Notes: generated by a model not told the origin, from the sequence alone. A stretch of DNA of 64,000 nucleotides from Acidaminobacterium chupaoyuni (GCA_047936785.1 CP176394.1); one strand, 5' to 3'. Positions 8,429 to 17,165 are shown, numbered from the stretch's first letter. Made by a program: numbers and translations.

Positions 8429-9265
8429 ATGAGTAGGCTTACACTTACAACTCGTAACGGAGAGGTGCAGGAGCTTTCCCTGCCTCTTGGTGCGGAAGAA
8501 TTTCTGAAAAGGCCCATGCCGTATTATATGGTCTATGGTCGGGCTTCTGCTACTTTTGAAACGCCAGATACGGAGTTAAATGAGGCGCTTGCCAGCTGTT
8601 TGCCCGAAACGATGGAGGGTGGCGTCAAAGAACTGAGCCTGCTGGCATATATCCTTGGCAAAACCGATGATGAAGGTCTGACACGGATCAAGGAATCTCT
8701 GCCAGAGCGAGCTGGCAGTGTTGCGGACATTCTGAAAGGAGTTTATTCCCCCTACGATTTGCACCGCTTGGCAGACCGGCATACAAGAACAATCCAGCAG
8801 GACATTGAGAAGCAACGCATGACCGGAGGCGAATTGTTCAAGCGGGTCATGGCGCGTGCCACGGAGAACGGCGATCTTGTCCATTTTGATGCTATTGGGG
8901 ATTACTCTCTTGCTGATGATATGGAGAACGGCAAGCTGTGCAGCTATGAGTTTGACCTCCTGCCGGCAGTCAACTTCGGCGGGTCAGAGGGCATTTACAT
9001 CGACTGCTCCCTTCGGGGCAAGTTCGATGAGAGCGGCCGCAAAGCTCTCCATATCGGCACGCTCAAGACGCTCGACACGGGACTGGAAGCCTGCAAGACC
9101 ATGGGCGAGCTGTGTGGAGTCCTGCTCTACCATGAAAATCAATACGTCAACGAGAATCTGTGTTTCTTCGACAGCACCGAGGCAATCGAGCGTATGCTCT
9201 CCAAGCCGCTTCGGATGGAGCAGGCCCCCACCATGGAGATGACGATGGGCGGCCAGCAGATGTAA
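8429..9265 (+). CDS. ICE protein of unknown function
   Basis: A 278-residue soluble acidic protein. The N-terminal half contains a segment (LLAYILGKTDDEG... VYSPYDLHRLADRH) that recalls the layout of ArdA-type antirestriction proteins. The C-terminal half has several short beta strands and ends in a Met-rich tail (MEQAPTMEMTMGGQQM). I do not recognise a defined catalytic motif. The protein at 27995 has a similar Met-rich end and similar overall style, so the two may be distant relatives. It sits between the VirB2-sized and TrbL-like genes. Confidence 0.5.
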   Translation: MSRLTLTTRNGEVQELSLPLGAEEFLKRPMPYYMVYGRASATFETPDTELNEALASCLPETMEGGVKELSLLAYILGKTDDEGLTRIKESLPERAGSVADILKGVYSPYDLHRLADRHTRTIQQDIEKQRMTGGELFKRVMARATENGDLVHFDAIGDYSLADDMENGKLCSYEFDLLPAVNFGGSEGIYIDCSLRGKFDESGRKALHIGTLKTLDTGLEACKTMGELCGVLLYHENQYVNENLCFFDSTEAIERMLSKPLRMEQAPTMEMTMGGQQM

Positions 9266-9307
9266 TACAAGAATACCCTCTTCATGAAAGCGAGGTGAGA
9301 TTAGCAA

Positions 9308-10210
9308 TTGTTTATATGGGATTTCCTGCTTGGGGACGTGATGGATCAGGTCATAGACTGGTTCTATGGTCAGGTCGTCGGCTTCCTCGGGGATTTCTTT
9401 GCTCAGATGGGCAATATGGGCGTGGAATTGTTCGGTATGTCGTGGGTACAGTCCATCGTCCTCTTTTTCAGCTATCTGGCATGGGCGCTTTACGGCGTGG
9501 GGCTGGTGGTGTCGGCCTTTGAAACGGGCATCGAATACCAAAACGGCAGAGGCAGCGTCAAAGATGCTCTCATCAACGCCCTCAAAGGCTTTCTGGCGGT
9601 CAGCTTGTTCACCACCGTACCCGTGGAGCTGTTTAAGCTCTCCGTCAGCCTGCAGGCCAGCCTCACCAGCGGCATCACAGGCTACGGCTCGGGCATCGAC
9701 ACGCTGGCAATGGGCATCATCGACAGTCTTAACACCGCGGGGTCGCTGGACAGCGTGACGAGTTCCGGCATCTTCGGCGGGCTGGGCGCCATCACAAGCC
9801 CCATCATGGTGCTGTTTATTATCATTATGATGGGATACAGTGTGATCAAGGTCTTTTTTGCCAACCTCAAGCGTGGCGGCATCCTGCTCATTCAGATAGC
9901 GGTCGGGTCGCTGTATATGTTTAGCGTACCGAGAGGCTACATGGACGGGTTCACGCAATGGATCAAGCAAATCATCGGCCTGTGCCTCACGACCTTTTTG
10001 CAGGCGACAATACTCGTGGCGGGTCTGATGGTCATACCCGAACACTGCCTGCTGGGGCTTGGCCTCATGCTGGCGGCGGGTGAAGTGCCGCGCATTGCCG
10101 GTGCGTTTGGTTTGGACACCAGCACCAGAGCAAATATTATGAGTGCTGTCTACACAGCACAGGCGGCGGTGAACACCACAAGAACCATCGTACAGTCGGT
10201 ACCAAAATAG
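9308..10210 (+). CDS. TrbL/VirB6-like polytopic conjugation protein
   Basis: A 300-residue membrane protein with at least six hydrophobic segments (about 45-75, 90-110, 155-185, 195-215, 225-250 and 255-270). It has the glycine-rich loops typical of TrbL/VirB6-like channel proteins of Gram-positive conjugation systems. Translation begins at TTG (9308), ten bases after GAGGTGAG. Family members form part of the inner-membrane DNA channel. The assignment rests on topology and on its place ahead of the PrgI/VirB4 set, which in this copy is separated from it by the methyltransferase and RIT insertion. Confidence 0.75.
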   Translation: MFIWDFLLGDVMDQVIDWFYGQVVGFLGDFFAQMGNMGVELFGMSWVQSIVLFFSYLAWALYGVGLVVSAFETGIEYQNGRGSVKDALINALKGFLAVSLFTTVPVELFKLSVSLQASLTSGITGYGSGIDTLAMGIIDSLNTAGSLDSVTSSGIFGGLGAITSPIMVLFIIIMMGYSVIKVFFANLKRGGILLIQIAVGSLYMFSVPRGYMDGFTQWIKQIIGLCLTTFLQATILVAGLMVIPEHCLLGLGLMLAAGEVPRIAGAFGLDTSTRANIMSAVYTAQAAVNTTRTIVQSVPK

Positions 10211-10224
10211 AGAAAGGTGGCAGT

Positions 10225-10593
10225 ATGAAACTGATTTATGTTGCATCCCCTTACGCTGGGAACATCGATAGAAACATTGTTTTTGCAAAGGATGCGTGTC
10301 GTTTCGTGATGAACGAAGGGCACGCTTTTTTTGCGCCACATCTGCTTTACCCCCATGTGTTGGATGACAGCGATCCATCGGACAGAACCTTTGCCATTAC
10401 CATGGGAAAGAACTTCCTCGCAAAATGCGATGAGCTGTGGGTATTCGGGGAAACCATTTATGCCGGGATGATGGACGAGATCAATGAAGCGAAACGATGC
10501 CATAAGCCGATCAGATATGTTTCAAAACAGGAAATGGAAGTAATAGAGGGGCCGCTTGCGAAAGGGCATTCTCTCTGCGCCATGAGGATCTGA
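10225..10593 (+). CDS. DUF4406-like nucleotide deoxyribosyltransferase-fold protein
   Basis: A 122-residue protein beginning KLIYVASPYAG and containing DELWVFGE and MMDEINEAKR. These are the signatures of the small DUF4406 / nucleoside 2-deoxyribosyltransferase-like (SLOG-related) group frequent in phages and mobile elements. The ribosome binding site AAAGGTGG precedes the ATG. It ends three bases before the methyltransferase gene, so the two are probably co-transcribed. The substrate cannot be told from sequence. Confidence 0.7.
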   Translation: MKLIYVASPYAGNIDRNIVFAKDACRFVMNEGHAFFAPHLLYPHVLDDSDPSDRTFAITMGKNFLAKCDELWVFGETIYAGMMDEINEAKRCHKPIRYVSKQEMEVIEGPLAKGHSLCAMRI

Positions 10594-10596
10594 GCC

Positions 10597-11322
10597 ATGC
10601 TGACAATGGGAAGTCTTTTCGATGGAATCGGAGGCTTCCCAATCTCAGCGATCCGCAATGGAATAACACCCATATGGGCCAGCGAGATTGAAGCCTTCCC
10701 CATCGAGGTTACACAAATGCGATTCCCCGATATGGTTCATGTTGGGGATATTACAAAATTGGACGGTGCAACGCTGCCACCGGTGGACATTATCTGCGGT
10801 GGCAGTCCTTGTCAGGATCTGTCAGTGGCTGGAGCAAGAGCCGGTCTTGCCGGCGCCCGCTCTGGCCTTTTTATGGAGCAATGCCGTATCGTAAAGGAGA
10901 TGAGAGATGCAGACGGAAGAAATGGTCGAGCAGCTTTATTTGTTCGACCCAGATTTATGGTCTGGGAAAATGTGCCGGGAGCCTTCTCCAGCGGAGAGTC
11001 GAAGGGCGAGGACTTCCGGATCGTCTTGGAGGAAATCGTCCGAATTAAAGCACCCAGCATACATGTCCCTCGACCTGACTCCGGGCGCTGGGAATCTGCT
11101 GGGAGAATCTTATTGGGAGATGTGTTCTCCCTGGCGTGGCGATGCCTCGATGCTCAATACTGGGGTGTCGCCCAACGAAGAAAAAGAATCTTTCTTGTCG
11201 CAGATTTTGCAGGACTCAGTGCCCCAAAGATATTATTTGAGCAAGACCGCCTGCTTGGGAATCCTGCGTCGGGCGAGGGAGCGCGGGAAAGAGCTTCCAT
11301 CTCAGCTCAAGGCAGCTCTTGA
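10597..11322 (+). CDS. Cytosine-5 DNA methyltransferase, catalytic part
   Basis: A 241-residue protein with methyltransferase motif I (GSLFDGIGGF, residues ~4-13), the catalytic PCQ loop (GGSPCQDLS, cysteine near residue 71), the ENV motif (VWENVPGAFSS, near 122) and the QRRxRIFLV motif VIII (near 195). It lacks the target-recognition domain and motifs IX-X; those appear to be encoded by a second frame that starts inside this gene at 10907. The arrangement is a methyltransferase split over two overlapping frames, as in some phages. Activity in this copy is doubtful because the second frame is interrupted. Confidence 0.85.
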   Translation: MLTMGSLFDGIGGFPISAIRNGITPIWASEIEAFPIEVTQMRFPDMVHVGDITKLDGATLPPVDIICGGSPCQDLSVAGARAGLAGARSGLFMEQCRIVKEMRDADGRNGRAALFVRPRFMVWENVPGAFSSGESKGEDFRIVLEEIVRIKAPSIHVPRPDSGRWESAGRILLGDVFSLAWRCLDAQYWGVAQRRKRIFLVADFAGLSAPKILFEQDRLLGNPASGEGARERASISAQGSS

Positions 11323-12382
11323 AATACAGGCTGGCGTCACACCGCCTGACCGCCATGTGGGAGTAGGTGCTTACCACATGAATCAGCGTGATGAAGGCAT
11401 CGACCTCGGCGATGTGTCCGGCGCACTCATGGCAACCAGCAACATGCAGATGCAGACTTTCGTCACAGGCAAACCGACTGGCTTTGACGGCTACAATGGC
11501 GATTTGACAGGAGATGTATCTTCCACGCTTGGCGTCAATTGCGGGATGTCCACAGGACGCAACGGCGTAATTACGCCGACCGCTTTTGCCGCCAACCAGC
11601 GTGACGAGGTGCGTAACCTCCATGATAAAGCTGGTGCCTTGGGCACACAACCGGGGATGAAACAACAGACTTTTATCGCAGAGGGATGCCTAACCCCATG
11701 GGATACGCAGCAGGAGCGGATCTTTCCTCCAGAGGGTAAAGCCCCTACGCTGGCCGGAGCGGATGGTGGCGACGGGAGAAATCCCGCAGGACTTTTGTTT
11801 GCGGCAGGAGTTGTCACAAAGGGGAATGGCGATGCGTTCCTGTCAGCTGAGCGGCACACCACACTCAGTATAGGCGGTGGTCAGGCTGGGCAGGGATATC
11901 CCTGCGTGATGACTGCTGGCTTCAATGCAGGCGCGGGCTCCTCTGCTGGAACAATCGGATATGCGTCGGAACTGGCTCCGACGCTCAAAGGAGCGGCAAG
12001 CGGAAATATGATGTCCACAGTTCTCTGCCTAAATGATCAGGGTGGAGCGCAGATGCACTGTACTGAGGATAAGACTGGAACTCTGCGAGCGCAGGAACAC
12101 GGACATCAGCCCCTCGTTTTTGAGAATCACGGTATTGACTCGCGCTATACCGGCCCGCATGATGTGGCTCCCACTATGTCCGCACGATATGGCACTGGGG
12201 AAAATAATGTGCCGCTTGTTTCGCAGGAACCTGCGGCAATTTGCATTGCTGGCAATACTATCGACCGACAACCGCAAAACGGCGGGAATGGCCTTGGTTG
12301 TCAGGAGGACATTGCCTACACGCTGACCGCAACAGATCATTTATCTGGATGTCCGGATAAATGGTCTAATCCCGAGGGTTGA
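10907..12382 (+). pseudogene. Second methyltransferase frame, 5' part, cut by RIT element
   Basis: The start at 10907 has a good ribosome binding site (AAAGGAG, eight bases away) inside the catalytic methyltransferase gene, in another frame; 416 bases are thus read in both frames. Residues 1-140 (MQTEEMVEQLYLFDPDLWSG, later LSKTACLGILRRARERGKEL) belong to a phage-type protein I remember from similar overlaps. Residues ~150-480 are glycine-rich and degenerate in pattern, like a target-recognition region. The native sequence ends near 12342 at the RIT insertion, and the last ~14 residues are from the element. The C-terminal motifs continue at 22487-22875 beyond it. Confidence 0.75.
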
Positions 12383-12482
12383 CTTATCCCGATGTTGTCA
12401 GGTAAGGGCGGAGCTACTTGTTGAGAATCAAGTATGTGTTTTTCCGTTGTCATTATAAAACCTCCAGATAATAATATTAAAA
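12361..12482 (-). repeat. RIT left terminal inverted repeat
   Basis: It matches the reverse complement of 22368-22488 over ~121 bases, with scattered substitutions and one single-base gap. Read on the minus strand it contains GGAGGTTTTATA-ATG and an open frame (MTTEKHILDSQQVAPPLPDN...) that runs outward across the element border. Confidence 0.85.
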
Positions 12483-12518
12483 GTGGTCGGGTAGGCTAAT
12501 GCCGACTCGGCCACTTTT
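12479..12518. terminator. Bidirectional terminator-like hairpin, left RIT end
   Basis: AAAAGTGG at 12479-12486 pairs with CCACTTTT at 12511-12518, around an inner stem (GTCGG/CCGAC-like). It would stop minus-strand transcription of the recombinase genes before the repeat, or incoming transcription. Confidence 0.6.
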
Positions 12519-12544
12519 GGACTGAATCATATTGTTTCAACAGA

Positions 12545-13582
12545 CTATGCAAGACCATACAAACGCTTGATCATCTGCTCGTCATTTTCCCAAATCGGCT
12601 CGATTGTAGCATTGGCTTCACATTTATCCGTAATTTTTTGTATGGCTTGCCTTTTCATTTCAGTATCGGCCCAGGCGTAGATCCGAGTAGTGTTTACATC
12701 GGCATGTCCGAGAAACTCAGAAAGTAAAACCAAAGGCATGCCGCCCCGATACAAGTGCATCGCTCTGGAATGGCGTAGCTGGTGTGGGTGAACTCTATCC
12801 GGAATCTCTGAGCACATTTTTTTACCGGTCTCTCCGTATTTACGCATAAACAGAGAAACGGCATCCGAAGACATTTTGTTTCTGTGGCCATGAGAAATTG
12901 TGTAGAACAGAAAATCCTCATCTTTCCTTGATATTGCAGGATGAGCTGTATTAAGGTAATTCTTCAGGTGCCCAGCAACTTTGGTCGAAATGGGTAGTTT
13001 TCGCATTTTAGTCCCTTTACCTGTAAGATAAACAGACGGGGTATTTTGCTGCAATTCCAAATCGCCAATCCGCAAATCCAACAGTTCCTGACACCGTGCG
13101 GCAACGTCATACATTAAAATCATAAAACAAAAATCCCGAAAACCTGTTGTATTCTTAGTGTTAGGTTGCAGAAATAATGCTTCGAGAGCAGGCAAACTCA
13201 TGAATTCCACTACCTTACCGTGGGCTTTTTTAACGGGTACGTTTGCTAACTCGACCTGGAAATAGACCTTTGCCGGATCGACAATGCTTGAATATTTCGC
13301 AAAAGAGCGGATCGCCATCAAGCGCAGATTTACAGTTTGAGGTGAGCATTCCCGCGAAACTGTGAGCCAATCCAAAAAGCCGCAGACATTTGTATAAGTC
13401 AGATCATCGAAACCTATCTGAGCATACCCAAGGCCAAGTTCTTCCTTAAAATATTGAAGCAGGAGACTCAATGATTCCCGATAGGATTTTTGCGTATTTT
13501 TGCTGTAGTTTTTTTGTTTGAGTAAATATATCTCAAGAAAATTTTTAATTGTTTTGAAAAAGCGTTCGTCTTTCATCAGCAT
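12545..13582 (-). CDS. RIT tyrosine recombinase C (third gene)
   Basis: A 345-residue tyrosine recombinase with an N-terminal SAM-like DNA-binding domain (~1-115) and a C-terminal catalytic domain. The catalytic arginine is in AARCQELLDLRIGDLE (near 170), the HxxR box is HQLRHSRAMHL (near 268), and the LGH and nucleophile tyrosine are in LGHADVNTTRIYAW (near 290-305). It is the last gene of three that overlap by a few bases, which is the defining RIT arrangement. In RIT elements all three proteins are thought to act together, but their individual tasks are not settled. Confidence 0.85.
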   Translation of the reverse strand: MLMKDERFFKTIKNFLEIYLLKQKNYSKNTQKSYRESLSLLLQYFKEELGLGYAQIGFDDLTYTNVCGFLDWLTVSRECSPQTVNLRLMAIRSFAKYSSIVDPAKVYFQVELANVPVKKAHGKVVEFMSLPALEALFLQPNTKNTTGFRDFCFMILMYDVAARCQELLDLRIGDLELQQNTPSVYLTGKGTKMRKLPISTKVAGHLKNYLNTAHPAISRKDEDFLFYTISHGHRNKMSSDAVSLFMRKYGETGKKMCSEIPDRVHPHQLRHSRAMHLYRGGMPLVLLSEFLGHADVNTTRIYAWADTEMKRQAIQKITDKCEANATIEPIWENDEQMIKRLYGLA

Positions 13583-14553
13583 CGCTCAACCTCCGGAATC
13601 ATTTCTACGTAATCTTCAAGGTGAAGATCTGACATTTGTGGGAAAAATTCAGGCACCAGATGAATGTAATAGGCGGTGTCAGATAGATTTTTGTGTCCCA
13701 TATACTCGCTGAGATAAGCAAGACAGGCATTGACATCCTGTCCTTCCTTCATCCATTGATACAAACGATGTGTGGCAAATGTATGGCGGAGATCATAAAG
13801 TCTGGGTTCGTTCCCTGCGCAATGGCGATATAGTCCGGCCTCAATCAAAAATTTCCTGAAGGTGGGAATGATCCACTCTTGGGAATACATCCCCTCTCCG
13901 CGACTGCTTGGACTGGGGAAGAAGAATCTTCTTCCCGGATAGATCAACCCAACTTTTTTAGAATACCGGCGGCACAATTCCAGTATTGAGCCCGAAAGCA
14001 TGACGATGCGGTCTTTATGACCTTTGGATTCCAGTATTTTTACACAGCCAGTATTAAGATCAACATCTTCCGGACGTAGGCGACGAGCTTCAATTGGCCT
14101 TAATCCGCAGCAGTAAATCATTCTGAACATCACGGAAACAACTAAGTGCTTTGCTGGCGTTCGGGTTGATGGTTGGCATTGGTCAATCACACTAAAAATG
14201 GTAGATAGTTCCTCTTTGGTGTAGATGTGCGGGATGTGACGTTCGGTCTTGCGCGTCAGCTCCATCGGAAGGACATAGGCCGCAATGCCTATACCGTTCA
14301 TATATCTGGCAAGCTCACGAATAACGGAAACTCGGTTGAGTCGAAACAGATTCCGTTCACAGTCCCGGCATTCGGCCCATTTTAGAACCAACTGCTGCGT
14401 TATCTGTGTCTCGTTAGGGAATTGTTCTTGGCAAAACCGTTCAAACATATACAAAATACGTTCGCTTTCCAGATAATCGAAACCGAAGGCACGCTTTTGT
14501 GCGATTAAACCACATATATATCGAGCGAACGCTCCGGTAAAGTCATATCTCAT
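13576..14553 (-). CDS. RIT tyrosine recombinase B (middle gene)
   Basis: A 325-residue tyrosine recombinase. Catalytic residues are visible in CGLRPIEARRLRPEDVDL (first Arg near 160), YDLRHTFATHRLY (HxxR-like box near 265; the usual leading His is replaced by Tyr-Asp-Leu, giving an LRH variant), and YMGHKNLSDTAYYIHL (Tyr near 300). An early segment contains paired cysteines (CRDCERN near 62). It overlaps the first recombinase by four bases and the third by seven, so the three are co-translated. Confidence 0.85.
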   Translation of the reverse strand: MRYDFTGAFARYICGLIAQKRAFGFDYLESERILYMFERFCQEQFPNETQITQQLVLKWAECRDCERNLFRLNRVSVIRELARYMNGIGIAAYVLPMELTRKTERHIPHIYTKEELSTIFSVIDQCQPSTRTPAKHLVVSVMFRMIYCCGLRPIEARRLRPEDVDLNTGCVKILESKGHKDRIVMLSGSILELCRRYSKKVGLIYPGRRFFFPSPSSRGEGMYSQEWIIPTFRKFLIEAGLYRHCAGNEPRLYDLRHTFATHRLYQWMKEGQDVNACLAYLSEYMGHKNLSDTAYYIHLVPEFFPQMSDLHLEDYVEMIPEVERC

Positions 14554-15797
14554 AGAAGTGCCTCCTGCGTAACTTCAATTCCGTCAAGGTCTAATGCGCA
14601 GACAAGTAGCCGCTTTTTACTGATGCGGACATATGGTTTCATTGAGTCAATTTGAGTATGACCTAATATTTCTTTTACGGTATCAATCGGTACTCCGCCA
14701 TCAATCATTTGCGTGGCCACATATCTTCTAAAGCTATGAAAGCCCTTATGACATCCCGAAGCGTAGTTCATCTCAGCCTTGCGCATATGGAATCTCAGTC
14801 GATCACCAACCGCATTGGAGGTCATTGCACCGTATGGAAATCGCGCTCTGACAAACAGAAATTCCGATTGTGCTTTTGGACGTTCATTGAGAATATAGTC
14901 CGCTATAGCGTTTCCAACTGCGGGTTCCAAAGGCAGTACCAATTCCACTCCGGTTTTATGCTGACAAAATCTGATTTCATGGCTGTTCCAATTAATGTTC
15001 ACTAATTTTAAGTTTACGATATCGATCGCACGCAGGCCAACACTTTGCGCTATAGCAAAAACAGCAGTGTCTCGCTTGGACAAGCTGGAATACTTCATTG
15101 CGGATTCTGTAATCGCCACAACCTCTTGCGTTGAAAATACCGGCATCAGCTTTTTCCTCTGCGACGGCCGCGCCATTAATGCAGGTCTAAAATCAATGCA
15201 GTCTGTACACCCCAGCATATATTCACACAGATTCTTAAGCGCGCTTAATACACGTTCCATACTGCCTTTATGCTGCGGCGCAACAAACAGCAGAAATCCA
15301 CTGACCAATTTAAGCGTTATCGTTTTGGGTAAGGAATGCCCGTTCATTTCGAGATATCTGAAAAATTTACGCGCTATCCCGACAAAACTTTGGATTCCTT
15401 TAGGAGTACGCACCTTCCGTTCTTCTTCCCAAAATTTAAATCCCAGTATGATGTATTCATAATAGGCAGATAGCTGAATAGCGGGACAAGGCTTTATTCT
15501 ATGCCACACGATGCAACGGTTTAAAGAATATTCCTCCATCAATGCTGCCATCTTACGAACGTGCATGCTTATGTGATTCCCAACAAGACCTTCTTGAAAT
15601 TGCTTCTGGATACCAAGAACCACCTCGTTTGTAAACACAGGATCATATAACTCTTTCCCGGCTTTTCGGTACGCCTTAATGAGAGGCCACATGCCCTCAT
15701 AGTAATAGTTGCGAAGGCTGTATTTTCCCAGCCCCATCTCGCGTAACGCATCGAGCAGTCCGTCGCAAAGACATTTTAGTTCAATTTCTTTTTGCAT
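14550..15797 (-). CDS. RIT tyrosine recombinase A (first gene)
   Basis: A 415-residue tyrosine recombinase. I chose the ATG at 15797, which follows GGAGGTG; the frame stays open 30 codons upstream but without a better site. Catalytic residues are in QSVGLRAIDIVNLKLV (Arg near 265), HSFRRYVATQMI (HxxR near 355) and LGHTQIDSMKPYVRI (Tyr near 390). The long N-terminal domain (~1-170) is distinct from the two partner recombinases. Its ribosome binding site is buried in a 17-base stem formed with the upstream leader (15801-15862), which points to translational control of the whole trio. Confidence 0.85.
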   Translation of the reverse strand: MQKEIELKCLCDGLLDALREMGLGKYSLRNYYYEGMWPLIKAYRKAGKELYDPVFTNEVVLGIQKQFQEGLVGNHISMHVRKMAALMEEYSLNRCIVWHRIKPCPAIQLSAYYEYIILGFKFWEEERKVRTPKGIQSFVGIARKFFRYLEMNGHSLPKTITLKLVSGFLLFVAPQHKGSMERVLSALKNLCEYMLGCTDCIDFRPALMARPSQRKKLMPVFSTQEVVAITESAMKYSSLSKRDTAVFAIAQSVGLRAIDIVNLKLVNINWNSHEIRFCQHKTGVELVLPLEPAVGNAIADYILNERPKAQSEFLFVRARFPYGAMTSNAVGDRLRFHMRKAEMNYASGCHKGFHSFRRYVATQMIDGGVPIDTVKEILGHTQIDSMKPYVRISKKRLLVCALDLDGIEVTQEALL

Positions 15798-15800
15798 AAC

Positions 15801-15862
15801 AAAGCACCTCCATAATGTTGTGGGTCGGCCGATAACCGTCAACTTCATTATAGAGGTGCTTT
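15801..15862 (-). promoter_or_regulatory. RBS-sequestering leader stem-loop of the recombinase operon
   Basis: The arms 15801-15817 and 15846-15862 are inverted copies with one difference, which in the minus-strand RNA becomes a G-U pair. A 17-pair stem with a 28-base loop would cover the GGAGGTG ribosome binding site just before the ATG at 15797. Confidence 0.6.
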
Positions 15863-15927
15863 CAATATATTTAGTTATTGAAACCATGCGAGTAAAAAGA
15901 AGGTTTAAACTCCTTATTCAGTTGTCG

Positions 15928-16650
15928 CTAATATTCATCTGCAGAAAAAGAGATTGCTTTGACCGGGCATGAGTTGACTGCCTTCATAAGCTTCTCCTGA
16001 TCGATCTCTTCGCTAATTTCTTTGAGAGAAGCTTTTTTGTTCTGAATTTCAAATAACTCTGGGTAATTTTTTGTACACAAAGAGCACCCCATACAGGCGG
16101 ATTTGTTGATGGAAGGGCCGCTCTGATTTGCCTTGAGCTGAGGCAGGTCATCATCCTTTACAATTTTCGCTGTGATCCATGAAAAAACAACGATGGCAAT
16201 GACAGTCAAAACCCAGCGAATCGCCATAAACTCAAATCCCAAAAACTTTAGCTCATTTAGCAGCATCGGGACTTTTATCACTGCCCAAGCGCTTAAAATG
16301 ATAACCAGATTTCTGACTGAAGCACCTTTTTTATGCAGCATCACGCACAGAGGAAACGCTGCGTAGATTGGGCCCGCAGATATACTTCCAAGCGCAAGAG
16401 AAAGAACGACGCCTTTTGCGTTTGCTTCCTTTCCAAGATATTTCATGATTTTTTCCTTGGGAACCCACAAATCCAGGAGGGCGGTCAAAACAAATATGAC
16501 CGGCATGATCATAATCATTTCTTTTATGTAATAGAAGCTGTTCTTGACAGAGGCAATCCCCATGTTCTGGTCAATAATAAACATTGCAATGTAAGCTGCC
16601 GCGATGAACAGGATAAACAGGTTTTCTTTTGCTTTTCGCAGAACCTTCAT
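15928..16650 (-). CDS. Permease fused to a ferredoxin domain
   Basis: A 240-residue protein with four or five membrane helices (residues ~10-160) resembling the COG0701/DUF318 permease group. After a linker comes a soluble ferredoxin-like tail: CMGCSLC near 183-189 and CPVKAI near 227-232, the single-cluster 4Fe-4S type in which a CxxC-x-x-C and a distant CP hold one cluster. The start overlaps the preceding permease gene by four bases, so the two half-permeases are likely one complex. A membrane transporter wired to an electron carrier fits the redox cargo around it; the transported substrate is unknown. Confidence 0.7.
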   Translation of the reverse strand: MKVLRKAKENLFILFIAAAYIAMFIIDQNMGIASVKNSFYYIKEMIMIMPVIFVLTALLDLWVPKEKIMKYLGKEANAKGVVLSLALGSISAGPIYAAFPLCVMLHKKGASVRNLVIILSAWAVIKVPMLLNELKFLGFEFMAIRWVLTVIAIVVFSWITAKIVKDDDLPQLKANQSGPSINKSACMGCSLCTKNYPELFEIQNKKASLKEISEEIDQEKLMKAVNSCPVKAISFSADEY

Positions 16651-17129
16651 ACAATCACCCCCATAACAAGTGCAATAATAATCGCAAATAGAAAACTCAG
16701 CCCGTTTCGCACGGCGGTAAATTTTAAGCCAAACTCACGCTTTTCAAGCGGAAATGTGACGATACCAACCATCGTAAGCGTTGTCAGAAAAGCGACGGAG
16801 GGAACTATCCCCACGCCCGCGTGCACAAGCGTACCGACAAGCGGAAAAGCGATAAATGCCGGAATCAGGGTAATTGCTCCGAACGCAGCAGCAATAACAG
16901 TGGCCAAAAGTACCGACTGCTTGCCGACAAATTCGGCAATGTTCTCAGGCGGGAATACAGTCAGGATCAAACCAATCAAAAAAATAATGGACAAAATACT
17001 GCCCAGCATTCCTTTGCCCATGCCAAACGCCATTTTGAGAGCCTGCTTTGTTTTCCCCTTATCCTTGGCAAAAGAAAATATTAGGAATATGGCGGTTCCG
17101 ATCCACATTGCCAAAGTCAATACATCCAT
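16647..17129 (-). CDS. Half-size permease (COG0701-like)
   Basis: A 160-residue protein with about four hydrophobic segments (~3-18, 38-62, 70-100, 110-158). It ends in a hydrophobic helix, and the middle loop (ITLIPAFIAFPLVGTLVHAGVG) carries the proline-bearing pattern of COG0701/DUF318 permeases. With the following gene it would make one eight-to-nine-helix transporter, a split form of what is usually a single protein. GGAGGTATCAC precedes its ATG, and a perfect 10-base inverted repeat sits directly upstream. Confidence 0.65.
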   Translation of the reverse strand: MDVLTLAMWIGTAIFLIFSFAKDKGKTKQALKMAFGMGKGMLGSILSIIFLIGLILTVFPPENIAEFVGKQSVLLATVIAAAFGAITLIPAFIAFPLVGTLVHAGVGIVPSVAFLTTLTMVGIVTFPLEKREFGLKFTAVRNGLSFLFAIIIALVMGVIV

Positions 17130-17139
17130 GTGATACCTC

Positions 17140-17165
17140 CTATAATCTGTTTGATCAGATTATAG
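17140..17165. promoter_or_regulatory. Perfect inverted repeat, candidate Crp/Fnr operator
   Basis: CTATAATCTG - TTTGAT - CAGATTATAG is a perfect 10-base inverted repeat between the divergent permease and Crp/Fnr genes. It overlaps the permease ribosome binding site, so a bound protein or RNA hairpin would block permease expression. Confidence 0.55.

Noticed and set aside
8984..10378. 464-codon minus-strand frame across the TrbL-like gene
   Set aside because: Spans two plus-strand genes and their start signals; composition is His/Gln-rich as in typical reverse-strand artefacts.
12361..12482. Left RIT repeat as a separate outward-coding gene
   Set aside because: The outward frame stops after ~39 codons just beyond the border, so here it is reported as part of the repeat and not as a gene.
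12545..15797. Tn554-type transposition genes (TnpA/B/C)
   Set aside because: All three proteins here show tyrosine recombinase catalytic residues and sizes of ~415/325/345 residues; in Tn554 the third protein is small and is not a recombinase, so RIT fits better.
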